Under the pieces are notes generated by a model. It saw only the letters and a list, made by a program, of their open reading frames with translations. It was not told the DNA's origin and ran no database searches. Of a stretch of 64,000 bases of DNA, positions 53,353 through 62,604 are shown piece by piece; position 1 is the first letter of the stretch, and each line of letters opens with the position of its first letter. Both the position numbers and the translations under genes were made by a program. Source of the stretch: JALZAI01 sp038207565. GTDB lineage: Bacteria; Actinomycetota; Actinomycetes; Mycobacteriales; Jatrophihabitantaceae. The stretch lies in the NCBI GenBank assembly GCA_038207565.1, contig JBBQZQ010000008.1, forward strand, positions 39,958 to 103,957, given 5' to 3'.

Positions 53353-54500
53353 AATGGCGCAGCGTCCGTAACATCCGGATCGTGCCTGAGATGGTCCTCT
53401 CGCCGGAGCCGCTCTCCCGCCGCGCGGGGTGGGTGGTTTTCGGTGTGCTGGTCGTCTTCATCGCCGCGGGGATCGCGCGTCACCTGCCGGATCAGCCGGT
53501 GCTCGCGACGATTGCCGCGGCAGTCGCGATCGGGTCCGGGGCGCTGGCAGTACTCGGCCCGCGGCGCCTGCTGCTGCCTGCCGCTGTGGTCTCGACCGCC
53601 GGGATCGCCTTCCTCGGCAACGGCGTGCCGTCGAACCTGGCGTGGTTCGGCCTGTGCACGCTGGTCGGGTGGTGTGCGCTGTCGGCACCGATGGCGGTCA
53701 CCGCGAGCTACTGGGCCGGCGCTATGGTCCTGCTCGTCGGTGAACTCGTCTGGACCACCTCCGACCCCGGCTGGGCGGCGTGGATCGGCGGGACGACCTT
53801 CAGCGCCATCGGGTGTCTGTTCGCACGCCGCCAGCACGACCTGCTCCTCGAACTGCGCGAGGCTCAGGCCGGGTTGGCGCACCGGGCCCAGGCAGAGGAA
53901 CGCAATCGCATCGCCCGCGAGCTGCACGACGTGATCGCGCACAGCCTCACCGTCTCGCTGCTGCACGTGTCGTCCGCGCGCCTGGCGGTGCAGGACGACC
54001 CGGCCGACGCCGAGCGCGCGCTGGCCGAGGCCGAACGGCTCGGCCGCGCCAGCCTCGACGAGGTCCGTCACGCGGTCGGCTTGCTGCATCGGGACGGCTC
54101 GGTGGACCCGACCACCCCGCTGCCGGGAAGCACCGACGTGCCAGCGCTCATCGAGGGGTTCCGCGCGGCGGGAGCAGGTATCCACGCGACTGTGGATAGC
54201 GGCCTCGACGCGCTTCCCGCGACGGTCGGCCTCGCCGCTTACCGGATCCTGCAGGAGGCACTGACCAATGCCGCCAAGCATGCGCCACAGGCTCGCGTCA
54301 CCGTGCAGGTGGCGATCGAGCGCGACCTGGTGCGCCTCGACGTCGACAGCTCCGGCGCACCGGGCCAGGGCGCCGGACTCGGACTGCCCGGCATGCGCGA
54401 GCGCGCCGCGATCCTCGGTGGCAGCTGCGAGGCCGGTCCGACGGGCGGGGGGTGGAGGGTGCACGCCGAGCTGCCCCTCGAACCCGGGGCCGTGCGATGA
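53349..54500 (+). CDS. Sensor histidine kinase, LiaS/DesK type (HisKA_3)
   Basis: The 383-residue kinase has an N-terminal membrane domain of about five spans (25-160) with no large extracytoplasmic loop, a short coiled coil, the HisKA_3 box RNRIARELHDVIAHSLT (His193) and an HATPase domain (EALTNAAKHAP, GLGLPGMRERA). Sensing is therefore likely within the membrane. The GTG start overlaps the permease TGA and its TGA overlaps the regulator ATG. It presumably controls this exporter. Confidence 0.94.
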   Translation: MKWRSVRNIRIVPEMVLSPEPLSRRAGWVVFGVLVVFIAAGIARHLPDQPVLATIAAAVAIGSGALAVLGPRRLLLPAAVVSTAGIAFLGNGVPSNLAWFGLCTLVGWCALSAPMAVTASYWAGAMVLLVGELVWTTSDPGWAAWIGGTTFSAIGCLFARRQHDLLLELREAQAGLAHRAQAEERNRIARELHDVIAHSLTVSLLHVSSARLAVQDDPADAERALAEAERLGRASLDEVRHAVGLLHRDGSVDPTTPLPGSTDVPALIEGFRAAGAGIHATVDSGLDALPATVGLAAYRILQEALTNAAKHAPQARVTVQVAIERDLVRLDVDSSGAPGQGAGLGLPGMRERAAILGGSCEAGPTGGGWRVHAELPLEPGAVR

Positions 54501-55159
54501 TCCGCGTCCTGATCGTCGACGACCAAGAGCTCGTGCGGGCCGGACTGCGCGGCATCCTGCGCGACCGCTACGGCTTCGACGTCGTCGGCGAGTGCGGTGA
54601 CGGTTCGACCGTGCCCGACGCCGTGGCAGCACTGAGTCCCGACATCGTACTGATGGACATCCGGATGCCCGGCGTCGACGGCGTAGCAGCCACCGAGACC
54701 CTGCGGCGAATCCCGACCAGCCCGCCCGTGCTGGTGTTGACCACGTTCGACGACGACGAGATCCTCGCCGCCGCGCTGCGCGCCGGCGCGTCGGGGTTCC
54801 TGCTCAAAGGCGTGCCCGCCGACGACTTGCAGCGAGCTGTGCGGACCGTGGCCGAGGGCGGCGCATGGCTCGACCCGGGCGTCACCGGCCGGGTCCTCAC
54901 GACCTACCGGGCAGCACCTGCACCCACCGTCGACGATCGACGACTGGACGCACTCACCGCACGCGAGCGAGACGTGCTCGCCCTCATCGGTCAGGGCCTG
55001 TCGAACGCCGAGATCGCAGCCCAATTCGTCCTCGGCGAGGGCACGGTGAAGACCCATGTGAACCACGTCTTCGCCAAGCTGCACCTGCGCGACCGGGCCG
55101 CCGCGGTTGTCGTCGCCTTCGACAGCGGCCTGGTCACGCCCCGCGGCCCGCTCCGCTGA
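54497..55159 (+). CDS. NarL/LuxR-family response regulator
   Basis: The 220-residue regulator has a receiver domain (DDQELVRAGL; phosphoacceptor Asp54 in IVLMDIRMPGVDG; Lys in FLLKGVP) and a LuxR-type HTH (LTARERDVLALIGQGLSNAEIA, TVKTHVNHVFAKL). It ends the ABC-permease-kinase-regulator operon and is translationally coupled to the kinase by ATGA. Confidence 0.95.
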   Translation: MIRVLIVDDQELVRAGLRGILRDRYGFDVVGECGDGSTVPDAVAALSPDIVLMDIRMPGVDGVAATETLRRIPTSPPVLVLTTFDDDEILAAALRAGASGFLLKGVPADDLQRAVRTVAEGGAWLDPGVTGRVLTTYRAAPAPTVDDRRLDALTARERDVLALIGQGLSNAEIAAQFVLGEGTVKTHVNHVFAKLHLRDRAAAVVVAFDSGLVTPRGPLR

Positions 55160-55271
55160 TCCCGGCTGCGCGGGATCGTCAACCGGCCCGCGGCAACGCA
55201 CCGAACCGTGCGATCGCGGACCTCTTCGGGCGACAAGGGCGCGCCGTTCCGGGTTGCCGAGCTGCCAGGGC

Positions 55272-56069
55272 TCACCCTGTCTCGATCGGACGGGTTTTCT
55301 CGGCTCCCCATTGCGACCACGACCCCGGGTAGAGCGCGGTGTCCGTGCGTCCCGCTACGGCCAAGGCGAGCAGGTCATGGCACGCGGTCACCCCACTACC
55401 GCAGTAGGCCACGGGCGGCCCGGCGCCGGTCGCGGCAAAACGCTGGGCGAGCGCGTCCGGGGGCAGCATCCGGCCGTCCGCACCGAGGTTGGCGGCCCAC
55501 GGAAAGTTCAGCGCGCCGGGTACATGGCCGGGACGCGGGTCGATCGCCGGGTCCCCGTGCGCGAACCTGGCCGCCGTGCGGGCGTCGAGCACCGCACCCG
55601 GCCACGAGGCCACCGCGTCGGCATCGACGAAGCGCTCGGGTGGCCAGGAGCGCGGCGGGCGCTCGAGGCGTTCCGGTGCCGGGACCTCTCTCGTGAGCTC
55701 ACCGGTCCAGGCCGCGATACCTCCGTCCAGCACGGCGACCGGCTCGCCGAGCACGTGCAGCAGCCACCAGAGCCGCGCCGCGACTGACCCGCCTGCGTCG
55801 TCGTAGGCGACCACCGGCTGCCCCTCGCCGATACCGACCCGTTCCAGCGCCGCGGCGAAGCGTTGCGGCGACGGCAGTGGGTGCCGGCCTGCCGCGGGCG
55901 TTGCCGGGTCGGACAGCTCGGTGTCGACGTCGAGCCACACAGCTCCGGGCAGATGCCCGGCGTCGTAGGCGGCTCGCCCGGAGCGTCCGTCCAGGTACCA
56001 GCGCACGTCGACCAAACGCAGCTCGTCCGAATGCGCAGCGACCCAGGACGCGCAGACGAGCGGATTCAT
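55272..56069 (-). CDS. Two-domain rhodanese sulfurtransferase
   Basis: The 265-residue product has two rhodanese domains. The N-terminal one is inactive (AYDDAGGSVAARL without the Cys) and the C-terminal one has the active loop VAYCGSGVTACHD (Cys223), which fits 3-mercaptopyruvate or thiosulfate sulfurtransferases. The ATG at 56069 overlaps the uppS TGA. The further 39-codon upstream frame belongs to the uppS region. Confidence 0.92.
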   Translation of the reverse strand: MNPLVCASWVAAHSDELRLVDVRWYLDGRSGRAAYDAGHLPGAVWLDVDTELSDPATPAAGRHPLPSPQRFAAALERVGIGEGQPVVAYDDAGGSVAARLWWLLHVLGEPVAVLDGGIAAWTGELTREVPAPERLERPPRSWPPERFVDADAVASWPGAVLDARTAARFAHGDPAIDPRPGHVPGALNFPWAANLGADGRMLPPDALAQRFAATGAGPPVAYCGSGVTACHDLLALAVAGRTDTALYPGSWSQWGAEKTRPIETG

Positions 56070-56863
56070 CCGCCGAAGCGGCGCTGCCGCATGCCGTAGT
56101 CGCGCAGCGCGCGCAAGAAGTCGATCTTGCGAAAGTCCGGCCACAGCACGTCGGCGAAGTAGAACTCCGAATGGACGGACTGCCACAGCAGGAACCCGGA
56201 CAGGCGCTGCTCGCCGGACGTGCGGATCACCAGGTCGGGATCGGGCTGGCCCTTGGTGTAGAGGTGGTCGGCGATGTGGTCGACGTCGATGACGTCGGCC
56301 AGCTCCTCGATGGACGTGCCGGCAGCGGCGTGCTCGTGCAGCAGCGAGCGCACCGCATCGGCGATCTCACGCCGCCCCCCGTAGCCCACCGCGACGTTCA
56401 CCGTCAGCCCGTCCCGATCAGCGGTGCGTTCCTGCGCGGACTTCAACGCGGCGACGGTCTCGCCGGGCAGCAGGTCGAGCGCTCCCATCGCCACGACCCG
56501 CCAGGGCTTGCCGTCGGCCGAGAGCGCATCGGCGACGCCGGCAATGATGCGCAGCAGCGGTTCGAGCTCGTTCGGTGGGCGGCGGAGGTTGTCGGTCGAG
56601 AGCAGCCAGATCGTCACATGGCCGACGCCGGCCTCGCGGCACCAGCTGAGCAGGTTGTTGATGTGCAGGGCACCGGCGATGTGCCCCTGGCTGACGTCTT
56701 CGAAGCCCGCTGCCCGGGCCCAGCGCCGGTTGCCGTCGATCATGATCGCAACGTGGTTGGGCACGGGCAGCCCGGCCAGGTGCGCACGCAGGCGGCGTTC
56801 GTAGACCGAGTAGATCGCCGATCGCACACCCACGAACTTCACCCTAGTCCCGCTTGGGCTCAC
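56066..56863 (-). CDS. uppS: Isoprenyl transferase (short-chain Z-type)
   Basis: The 265-residue cis-prenyltransferase shows HVAIMIDGNRRWAR (catalytic Asp), VTIWLLSTDNLRRP, NVAVGYGGRREI, and DLVIRTSGEQRLSGFLLWQS. It matches the mycobacterial Rv1086-type Z-farnesyl diphosphate synthase branch by neighbours (hemolysin III divergent). It makes a prenyl chain for polyprenyl-phosphate carriers; chain length here is inferred. The start is GTG at 56863. Confidence 0.94.
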   Translation of the reverse strand: MSPSGTRVKFVGVRSAIYSVYERRLRAHLAGLPVPNHVAIMIDGNRRWARAAGFEDVSQGHIAGALHINNLLSWCREAGVGHVTIWLLSTDNLRRPPNELEPLLRIIAGVADALSADGKPWRVVAMGALDLLPGETVAALKSAQERTADRDGLTVNVAVGYGGRREIADAVRSLLHEHAAAGTSIEELADVIDVDHIADHLYTKGQPDPDLVIRTSGEQRLSGFLLWQSVHSEFYFADVLWPDFRKIDFLRALRDYGMRQRRFGG

Positions 56864-56923
56864 CTCCGAGGTGTGTGCGTCAGGACGCGACAGCGCGAAT
56901 CCATGGCCCCGTAACCTGCCTGC

Positions 56924-57667
56924 ATGGCGTCAGACGACCGCGCTCACGAGTCGCTGCCCCATCGCCTGCATTCGCTGCCCACGACGCTGCCGGAGTCGCC
57001 GGCCACCGCCTTCGCCGAGGCCATCGCGGATCTCAAACCTCGGCTGCGGGGCTGGCTGCACGCCTACGCCGCGGCGATCTCGATCGCCAGCGGTGCAACG
57101 CTGGTCGCCGTTGCCGCAGCCCTGCGGGGCACGGCGCCCGCGGTGGCCACCTCGATCTACGCGGCGACAGTGACGGCGCTGTTCGGCACCTCCGCGCTCT
57201 ATCACCGCATCGACTGGAGCCCGCGGGCCCACGCGATCATGAAGCGTCTCGACCATTCGATGATCTTCGTGTTCATCGCGGGCTCGTACACGCCCATCGC
57301 CGTCCTGACGCTCGCCGAGGGTCCGGCGGTCGCCGTACTCGCCACAGTGTGGACGGGCGCGCTATTCGGCGTCGCGCTGCAGACGAGCTGGCCCAATGCC
57401 CCCCGCTGGTTGACCGTGCCCTGCTACATCGCGCTGGGCTGGGTCGCGGTGTTCGTCCTGCCCGACGTGCTCGACCGCGCAGGAGTCGCCGCCCTGGTGC
57501 TGATCATGGCGGGCGGGATCATCTACACGATCGGCGGTGTGGTCTACGCGCTGAAGAAGCCCGAACCGTTCCCTGGCGTGTTCGGCTTCCACGAGGTGTT
57601 CCACGCGTGCACGCTCGTGGCCGCCACCTGTCACTACATCGCGATCTGGCTCGCTGTCTTCAGCTAG
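56924..57667 (+). CDS. PAQR/hemolysin III family membrane protein
   Basis: The 247-residue product has seven spans and family motifs TSALYHRIDWSP, MKRLDHSMIFVFIAGSYTPIAVL and FGFHEVFHACTLVAATCHYIA, which provide the Ser-His-Asp metal site of the CREST superfamily. The physiological role in bacteria is unclear. It is divergent from uppS, as in Rv1085c/Rv1086. Confidence 0.93.
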   Translation: MASDDRAHESLPHRLHSLPTTLPESPATAFAEAIADLKPRLRGWLHAYAAAISIASGATLVAVAAALRGTAPAVATSIYAATVTALFGTSALYHRIDWSPRAHAIMKRLDHSMIFVFIAGSYTPIAVLTLAEGPAVAVLATVWTGALFGVALQTSWPNAPRWLTVPCYIALGWVAVFVLPDVLDRAGVAALVLIMAGGIIYTIGGVVYALKKPEPFPGVFGFHEVFHACTLVAATCHYIAIWLAVFS

Positions 57668-57715
57668 ATTCCGCTCCTTGTTCGCTGTCGGAGTATTTCG
57701 CTGCGCCTATCTGAA

Positions 57716-57731
57716 TGTAATGATGTAATGA
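57716..57731. promoter_or_regulatory. Tandem octamer repeat in promoter region
   Basis: TGTAATGA occurs twice head-to-tail, followed directly by the palindromic TTGCAA. It is in an unusually AT-rich patch 50-65 bases upstream of the 57781 start. It looks like a regulator site or a promoter element for that gene. Confidence 0.45.
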
Positions 57732-57780
57732 TTGCAACGGCCGTAGTGGTCGTAGCAACGTGTACAGCACAGGAGGAAGC

Positions 57781-58380
57781 ATGAGAGGGCAAGGACATGG
57801 CGGACCGCGCGGACGCGGCCGCGGACACGGATTCGGGCGACCAGGGGGCTGGCAGCAGGCCGACCTGCCATCAGCGGACGATGCCGCGGCCTGGTTCGCC
57901 GGGCGACTGCCGGAGGACTGGTTCACCGCGGCGCCCAGCGTGAGCGTCGACCGGGAGGAGATCGTCGTGACCGGCGAACTCGCGGCGCCGGAGAAGGCCG
58001 GCGACGACGACGAGGGGGCGGGCGCACACGCGGCTGCGCAGGGGCGGATCAGCCGTTTCCGCGAGCAGACGCGTGAGGCCCGGATGCAGATCGCCGACGA
58101 GGCCGAGGCCCGCTACGGGCGCAAGGTCGCGTGGGGCGCAGGGATCGGCGACACCCAGGTGCTGTTCAGCCACCTGGCCGTTCCGGTGATGACCAGGTTG
58201 CGGCAGGACGAGCGACGCGTGCTCGATACTCTGGTGGACGCCGGGGTAGCGCGCTCGCGCTCCGACGCGCTGTCGTGGTGCGTGACGCTGGTCGGCGAAC
58301 ACACCGAGGACTGGCTGACCGGCCTGCGCGAAGCGATGGGTGCGGTTGACAAGCTGCGCACCGAGGGCCCTGGAATCTGA
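57781..58380 (+). CDS. Conserved protein with Arg-Gly-rich N-terminus, unknown function
   Basis: The 199-residue product begins with a Gly/Arg-rich tail (RGQGHGGPRGRGRGHGFGR). It continues with WFAGRLPEDWFTAAPSVSVDREEIVVTGEL, an acidic patch, RISRFREQTREARMQIADEAEARYGRKVAWG and a C-terminal ARSRSDALSWCVTLVGEHT. The last helix pair resembles a ribbon-helix-helix pattern, hinting at DNA or RNA binding; this is only a resemblance. A very strong AGGAGGA precedes the ATG. I recognise it as a recurrent actinobacterial hypothetical but know no function. Confidence 0.75.
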   Translation: MRGQGHGGPRGRGRGHGFGRPGGWQQADLPSADDAAAWFAGRLPEDWFTAAPSVSVDREEIVVTGELAAPEKAGDDDEGAGAHAAAQGRISRFREQTREARMQIADEAEARYGRKVAWGAGIGDTQVLFSHLAVPVMTRLRQDERRVLDTLVDAGVARSRSDALSWCVTLVGEHTEDWLTGLREAMGAVDKLRTEGPGI

Positions 58381-58417
58381 GCCGGAGCGGGAAGCGCGGA
58401 CGGGGGCGCGGTGGCGC

Positions 58418-60388
58418 TCAGCCGGCGCGCAGCTCGCGCTCGAGCTCTCGCGGCGAACCGACCGGCAGATCGCACACCATCCCGTGGCAGACGTAGGCGG
58501 CGGGGCCACCCGCGAGCAGCGGGCGGCCGGCCAGCAGGGGTACCCCCTCGGCGTCCGGGTCGCCGGCGAGCACGACGGCGCCGGGCGGCCGGTGGCGCCA
58601 GGCAACCTCGGCCAGCGCTCCGTCGTCGCCGACCAGGGCCACCTGTACCGGGCCGCTCACCAGACCTTCCGCGGCAGCCAGCGCCCAGCCGAGGAAGCGA
58701 GGCTGCGTGATGCCCAGCTCGGCCACGGCGCCCAGCGCCGACTCGGCCGCGGCGCGGTGCTCGAGCGAGCCGGTGAGTGCGGAGTAGGTGAGCAGCGCGG
58801 TCACCAGGGCGCTCGAGCCTGAGGGCGTCGCGTTGTCGCTCGGATCCTGCGGGCGGCGCACAAGCGCTTCGGCGTCGTCGCCGGTGTCGAAGAAACCACC
58901 GTCCCCGTCGCCGAAGTGGGTGAGCGCGAAGCCGAGCAGCTCTCCGGCCACCTCGAGCCAGCGGCCCTCGGCCGTGGCCTGGTGCAGGACGAGGAGCCCG
59001 TCGGCGAGGTCCCCGTAGTCCTCGGCGACTCCGAGCGCGTCCCCGACCATGCCGTCGCGCGACGTACGGCGCAGCCGACCGGCCACGACGTGAGTGTCCA
59101 GCACCAGCTCGGCGCACCGCCGGGCCGCGCCGAGGTAACGGGGATCGAGCAGGATTCCCGCCTCGGCGAGCGCGGCGATCGCGAGCCCGTTCCAGGCAGT
59201 CACGATCTTGTCGTCGCGCCCCGGCTGAGCCCGGATCGAGCGCGCCGCGAGCAGGCGGATGCGTACGTCGTCGAACCACGCGCGGTCCTCGGGCTCGGCG
59301 CGCAGCTGCAAGGTCGATGCGCCGTGCTCGAAGGTGCCGGCCGCCGTCACCTCGAACAGCGACGCGGCCGCGGCGTCGTCGGACCCCAGCACCTCGCGCA
59401 GCTCGTGCGGCGTCCACACATAGGTCTTGCCCTCGACACCCTCGGTGTCGGCGTCCAGCGCTGAGGCGAACCCACCTTCGGGCGTCATCAGGTCACGCAC
59501 CAGGAAGTCTGCCGTTTCCCGGACAATCCGTTCCGCGAGGTCCGAGCCGGTGCGCCGCCACCAGTGCAGGTACGCGCGCAGCAACAGCACGTTGTCGTAG
59601 AGCATCTTCTCGAAGTGCGGCACGACCCAGCGGGCGTCGACCGAATACCTGGCGAAGCCGCCGGCGAGCTGGTCGTACATGCCACCGCGCGCCATCGCCT
59701 CGAAGCTCACCTCGCACATTTGCAGCGATTGCGCGTCGCCGGTGCGATGGTGCTGGCGCAGCAGGAACTCCAGCACCATCGACGGCGGGAACTTGGGCGC
59801 GCGACCGAAGCCCCCCTCGACTGCGTCGAACTGCTCGACGAGCCGGGCGGCGGCCTCGTCGAGCTGCGCCGGAGTCGGCGGCCGCCCGCCGGCCGACGCC
59901 ACCGGCGCGACCTGCGCGAGCGCGCTGACGACGTGCTGGCCCGCCGCCACGACCTCCTCGCGCCGATCGCGCCACGCGGCTGCCACATTCCGCAGCAGCT
60001 CGACGAACTGAGCACGCGGGAAGAACGTCCCGGCGAAGAACGGCGCGCCGTCCGGAGTCAGGAGGCAGGTCATCGGCCAGCCGCCCTGACCGGTCAGCGC
60101 GGCCGTCGCCTGCATGTACACCGCGTCCACGTCCGGGCGTTCCTCGCGGTCGACCTTGATGTTGACGTAGTGCGCGTTCATCAGCTCGGCGACGTCGGCA
60201 CGCTCGAACGAATCGTGCGCCATGACGTGGCACCAGTGGCAGGCGCTGTAGCCGACGCTCAGCAGGATTGGTGTATCACGACGGCGTGCTTCCTCGAAGG
60301 CCTCAGGTCCCCAAGGCCACCAATCCACTGGGTTCTGGGCGTGCTGCAGGAGGTAGGGACTCGTCGCGGACGCCAGGCGGTTGGTCAC
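58418..60388 (-). CDS. YyaL/DUF255 thioredoxin-domain protein
   Basis: The 656-residue product has an N-terminal thioredoxin-like DUF255 domain with YSACHWCHVMAHDSFE (CxxC) and SPYLLQHAQNPVDWWPW, then a six-hairpin glycosidase-like alpha/alpha toroid over the rest. It is the bacterial relative of SPATA20 (Rv1084 type). The biochemical role is unproven. It is convergent with the 57781 gene. Confidence 0.92.
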   Translation of the reverse strand: MTNRLASATSPYLLQHAQNPVDWWPWGPEAFEEARRRDTPILLSVGYSACHWCHVMAHDSFERADVAELMNAHYVNIKVDREERPDVDAVYMQATAALTGQGGWPMTCLLTPDGAPFFAGTFFPRAQFVELLRNVAAAWRDRREEVVAAGQHVVSALAQVAPVASAGGRPPTPAQLDEAAARLVEQFDAVEGGFGRAPKFPPSMVLEFLLRQHHRTGDAQSLQMCEVSFEAMARGGMYDQLAGGFARYSVDARWVVPHFEKMLYDNVLLLRAYLHWWRRTGSDLAERIVRETADFLVRDLMTPEGGFASALDADTEGVEGKTYVWTPHELREVLGSDDAAAASLFEVTAAGTFEHGASTLQLRAEPEDRAWFDDVRIRLLAARSIRAQPGRDDKIVTAWNGLAIAALAEAGILLDPRYLGAARRCAELVLDTHVVAGRLRRTSRDGMVGDALGVAEDYGDLADGLLVLHQATAEGRWLEVAGELLGFALTHFGDGDGGFFDTGDDAEALVRRPQDPSDNATPSGSSALVTALLTYSALTGSLEHRAAAESALGAVAELGITQPRFLGWALAAAEGLVSGPVQVALVGDDGALAEVAWRHRPPGAVVLAGDPDAEGVPLLAGRPLLAGGPAAYVCHGMVCDLPVGSPRELERELRAG

Positions 60389-60520
60389 GCTCTAACCTCA
60401 ATCCAGTGACACGTTTATCATTCTGCTCGGAGTGATACACGAAAGTGATACTCGAAGCCGGTTGGCTTCTCTGGCGGCCCCGCGGAACGACCAGACGAAT
60501 CAAGCGTATGCGGGGGACGG

Positions 60521-61833
60521 ATGCCGGCCCGAAGGAAGCCCACGCTGCTGGCACAAGGCAAGCCGCGGAGGCTCGGCGACGCGAAGCGGCCATGGCGGGT
60601 GCGGCTGTACGCGCCAGAGCCGGGTGGTTCCCGCTACCAAGTGATGTTCCGCGCTCCGGCCGGCGAGGGTGAGCCGTGGAAGAGAGTTCTCCGGCGCGCC
60701 AACTCCGAGCGAGGAGCACGACTGATCTTCGCTCAGGCCGAGTCCGCGCTGGACGCCGAACGCGAGACCCCGGCAGGAGCCGACGTCCGAGCCGCTCGGA
60801 CAGTCAAGGCCCTCGGCGAGGCGTATCTGCAGGACAGTCGAGACCGCGGCAAATAGCCCCGGACGATGGAACAGCGAGACTCTCGCCTGAACGCTCATAT
60901 CATTTCCGACAATTAGCGAGGTCCCGGTTGCCAAGTGGCGCGTTGAGCACAGCCGCAAGGTGATGGAAGAGGGTGGGAAGACGATCTTCTCGCCGCGCGG
61001 ACGAGAGGACCTGGGTGGGCAGCTCGCGGCGATGCGAAAGCTCGCCTGGCGACTGGGTTTGCTGGACCGCAGCATCGACCCCTTGGACGGCTTGGAAATC
61101 GCCCGGCACACCGTCTTGCACGGAGCGAGTACGCAGTACGTCGATCCCAGGCTGCGGCCGGAAACACAGCAGGTCCGCGCAATAGCAGACGCCGCCGACA
61201 GGCTGTGCGGACCAGCGGGCAGCGACGCGTCCCTTAGACGGCTGCCGCGGTTCGGCGCGAAGATCCGAATTGCAGGTTTCGGTGGCCTGCGTCTTGGTGA
61301 ACAGAACGGGCTCCGCGCGATCGACCTGCTTTTCGACCGCGGGTATGCCCACGTGAACGGCTCATGGGTGACGCCGCGAAACCAGGCTGGCTACCGCGGG
61401 CCGGTCAAGAACAGCGTTCTGCATGAGGTACCACTGCCACGCTCGCTGATGCACGACGAACTCCTGCCCCGCGTCAAATAGCTGCTCCAGCTGCCCGAAA
61501 CCGCCTCCCTGCATCAGGTGATCAACGCGCAGGACGCGGAACGACGACGTCGCGAAGAACTCGCCGCCCGGCAAACCGGACAGGAACTTGGCGTGGTGGA
61601 ACTTTCCAGCGCCGCCCACTGACAAGCTCTGGCTGTTCATGGACACCAACACAGGCCTGCCCGTGAAGCCCGAACTACACAATGAAAGATGGCATCGCAT
61701 CCGGTGGATGCGAACAACCGCGGCGGACAACAGTTGGCCGCGGACGATCGTACTCACGACCGTCCTGAACCACTACGTCCGCGCGGGAGAAGACGCGCTG
61801 CGCATTACCGTCGGAAAGCTGGAGATCTTGTAG
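60521..61833 (+). pseudogene. Degenerate tyrosine integrase
   Basis: The N-terminal arm reads MPARRKPTLLAQGKPRR to YLQDSRDRGK, then a TAG (60854-60856) followed in frame by PRTMEQRDSRLNAHII. After another stop and frame change, SRKVMEEGGKTIFSPRGRED and GLRLGEQNGLRAIDLLFDRG (first catalytic Arg region) continue to PRSLMHDELLPRVK, TAG (61479-61481), then in frame LLQLPETASLHQVINAQDAE. A further shift gives LWLFMDTNTGLPVKPELHNE, and the frame then jumps over the HxxR core to LNHYVRAGEDALRITVGKLE with the nucleophile Tyr. Three nonsense codons, shifts and an internal deletion make it dead. It is the relic of an integrative element. Confidence 0.82.
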
Positions 61834-61890
61834 GCCCCGCTTCGTGCGCGCAAACAACATCCGGGCCGTCGCGGCGGGCGTCGGGCCTGT

Positions 61891-62047
61891 TGCACGACCG
61901 GTGAAAGTGCGTCCAGCAGCCCCAGGGGACGATCCTGCCGGGTAGGTGCGAATCGGGTTCCTGATCGTGGCGGCCGGTGGGTTGCCGAACGTGAAGAAGC
62001 CGTTGCATGAAGCTCTGTGAGGTATCCGCTAAGAAACTCACAGAACG
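61891..62047 (+). other. Possible 5' fragment of a group II intron
   Basis: TGCACGACCGGTGAAAGTGC resembles the 5' end of actinobacterial group II introns. Further on, GAAGCTCTGTGAGG...AAACTCACAGAACG forms a CTGTGAG/CTCACAG stem (62015-62021 with 62037-62043) like the region before the intron-encoded protein. No reverse transcriptase follows, so at most a fragment remains. The assignment rests on memory of the consensus and is tentative. Confidence 0.35.
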
Positions 62048-62604
62048 AAGTCGCTCAATCGTGGCGATCTTCGAAGGTTGTCGTTCAGCCGTTGGCGTTA
62101 GCGATGATCTTGACGTCCGGTCAGCTCTGAGTGCTGGCTGGCAGCATTTCGGGTCAGCCGCGGCGACGCGGTGGCTGCAGCAATTCGGTGACGGCCGGTT
62201 CGCGTAGTCGTTCGGTGCTCAGCGACAGAGCCGGACCGGCGTGGTCAGCGCGCTGGCACCAGCTCAGCCATGCGGCCTCCGCGGCCCGGTTGCGGTTCCG
62301 GGTCGCTGGCGAGCGTTCCCACAGAGCAGCTCGAGGACCTCCGCGAGTTGCTCGCCGCTGACCTGGCCGAGGTCGACGTCAGCACCGATCTCGTCGAGCA
62401 CCCGGTCAGGTACACAGGCGTGGGCCTGGCGGGTGTTCTGGTTCGCGCACTCTGGCGAGGACTGGAACGTGTCGACGGTGTCTCGCACCGTGGTTGCCGC
62501 GACTTTGCGGGATGTCCGGGGCGGTTTGACCGTGAAGCCTCGCCTCGATGTAGCGGATAACGTGCCGGACCCCGCGTGCGCCCGGCTGGCTGCAGCGGTG
62601 GTGA
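62048..62604. other. Unassigned stretch in decayed region
   Basis: About 550 bases between the intron-like fragment and the ankyrin gene. Competing frames on both strands (plus strand VPTEQLEDLRELLAADLAEV near 62310; minus strand ECANQNTRQAHACVPDRVLD near 62430) each look partly protein-like. I cannot decide which, if any, is or was coding. Confidence 0.3.
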
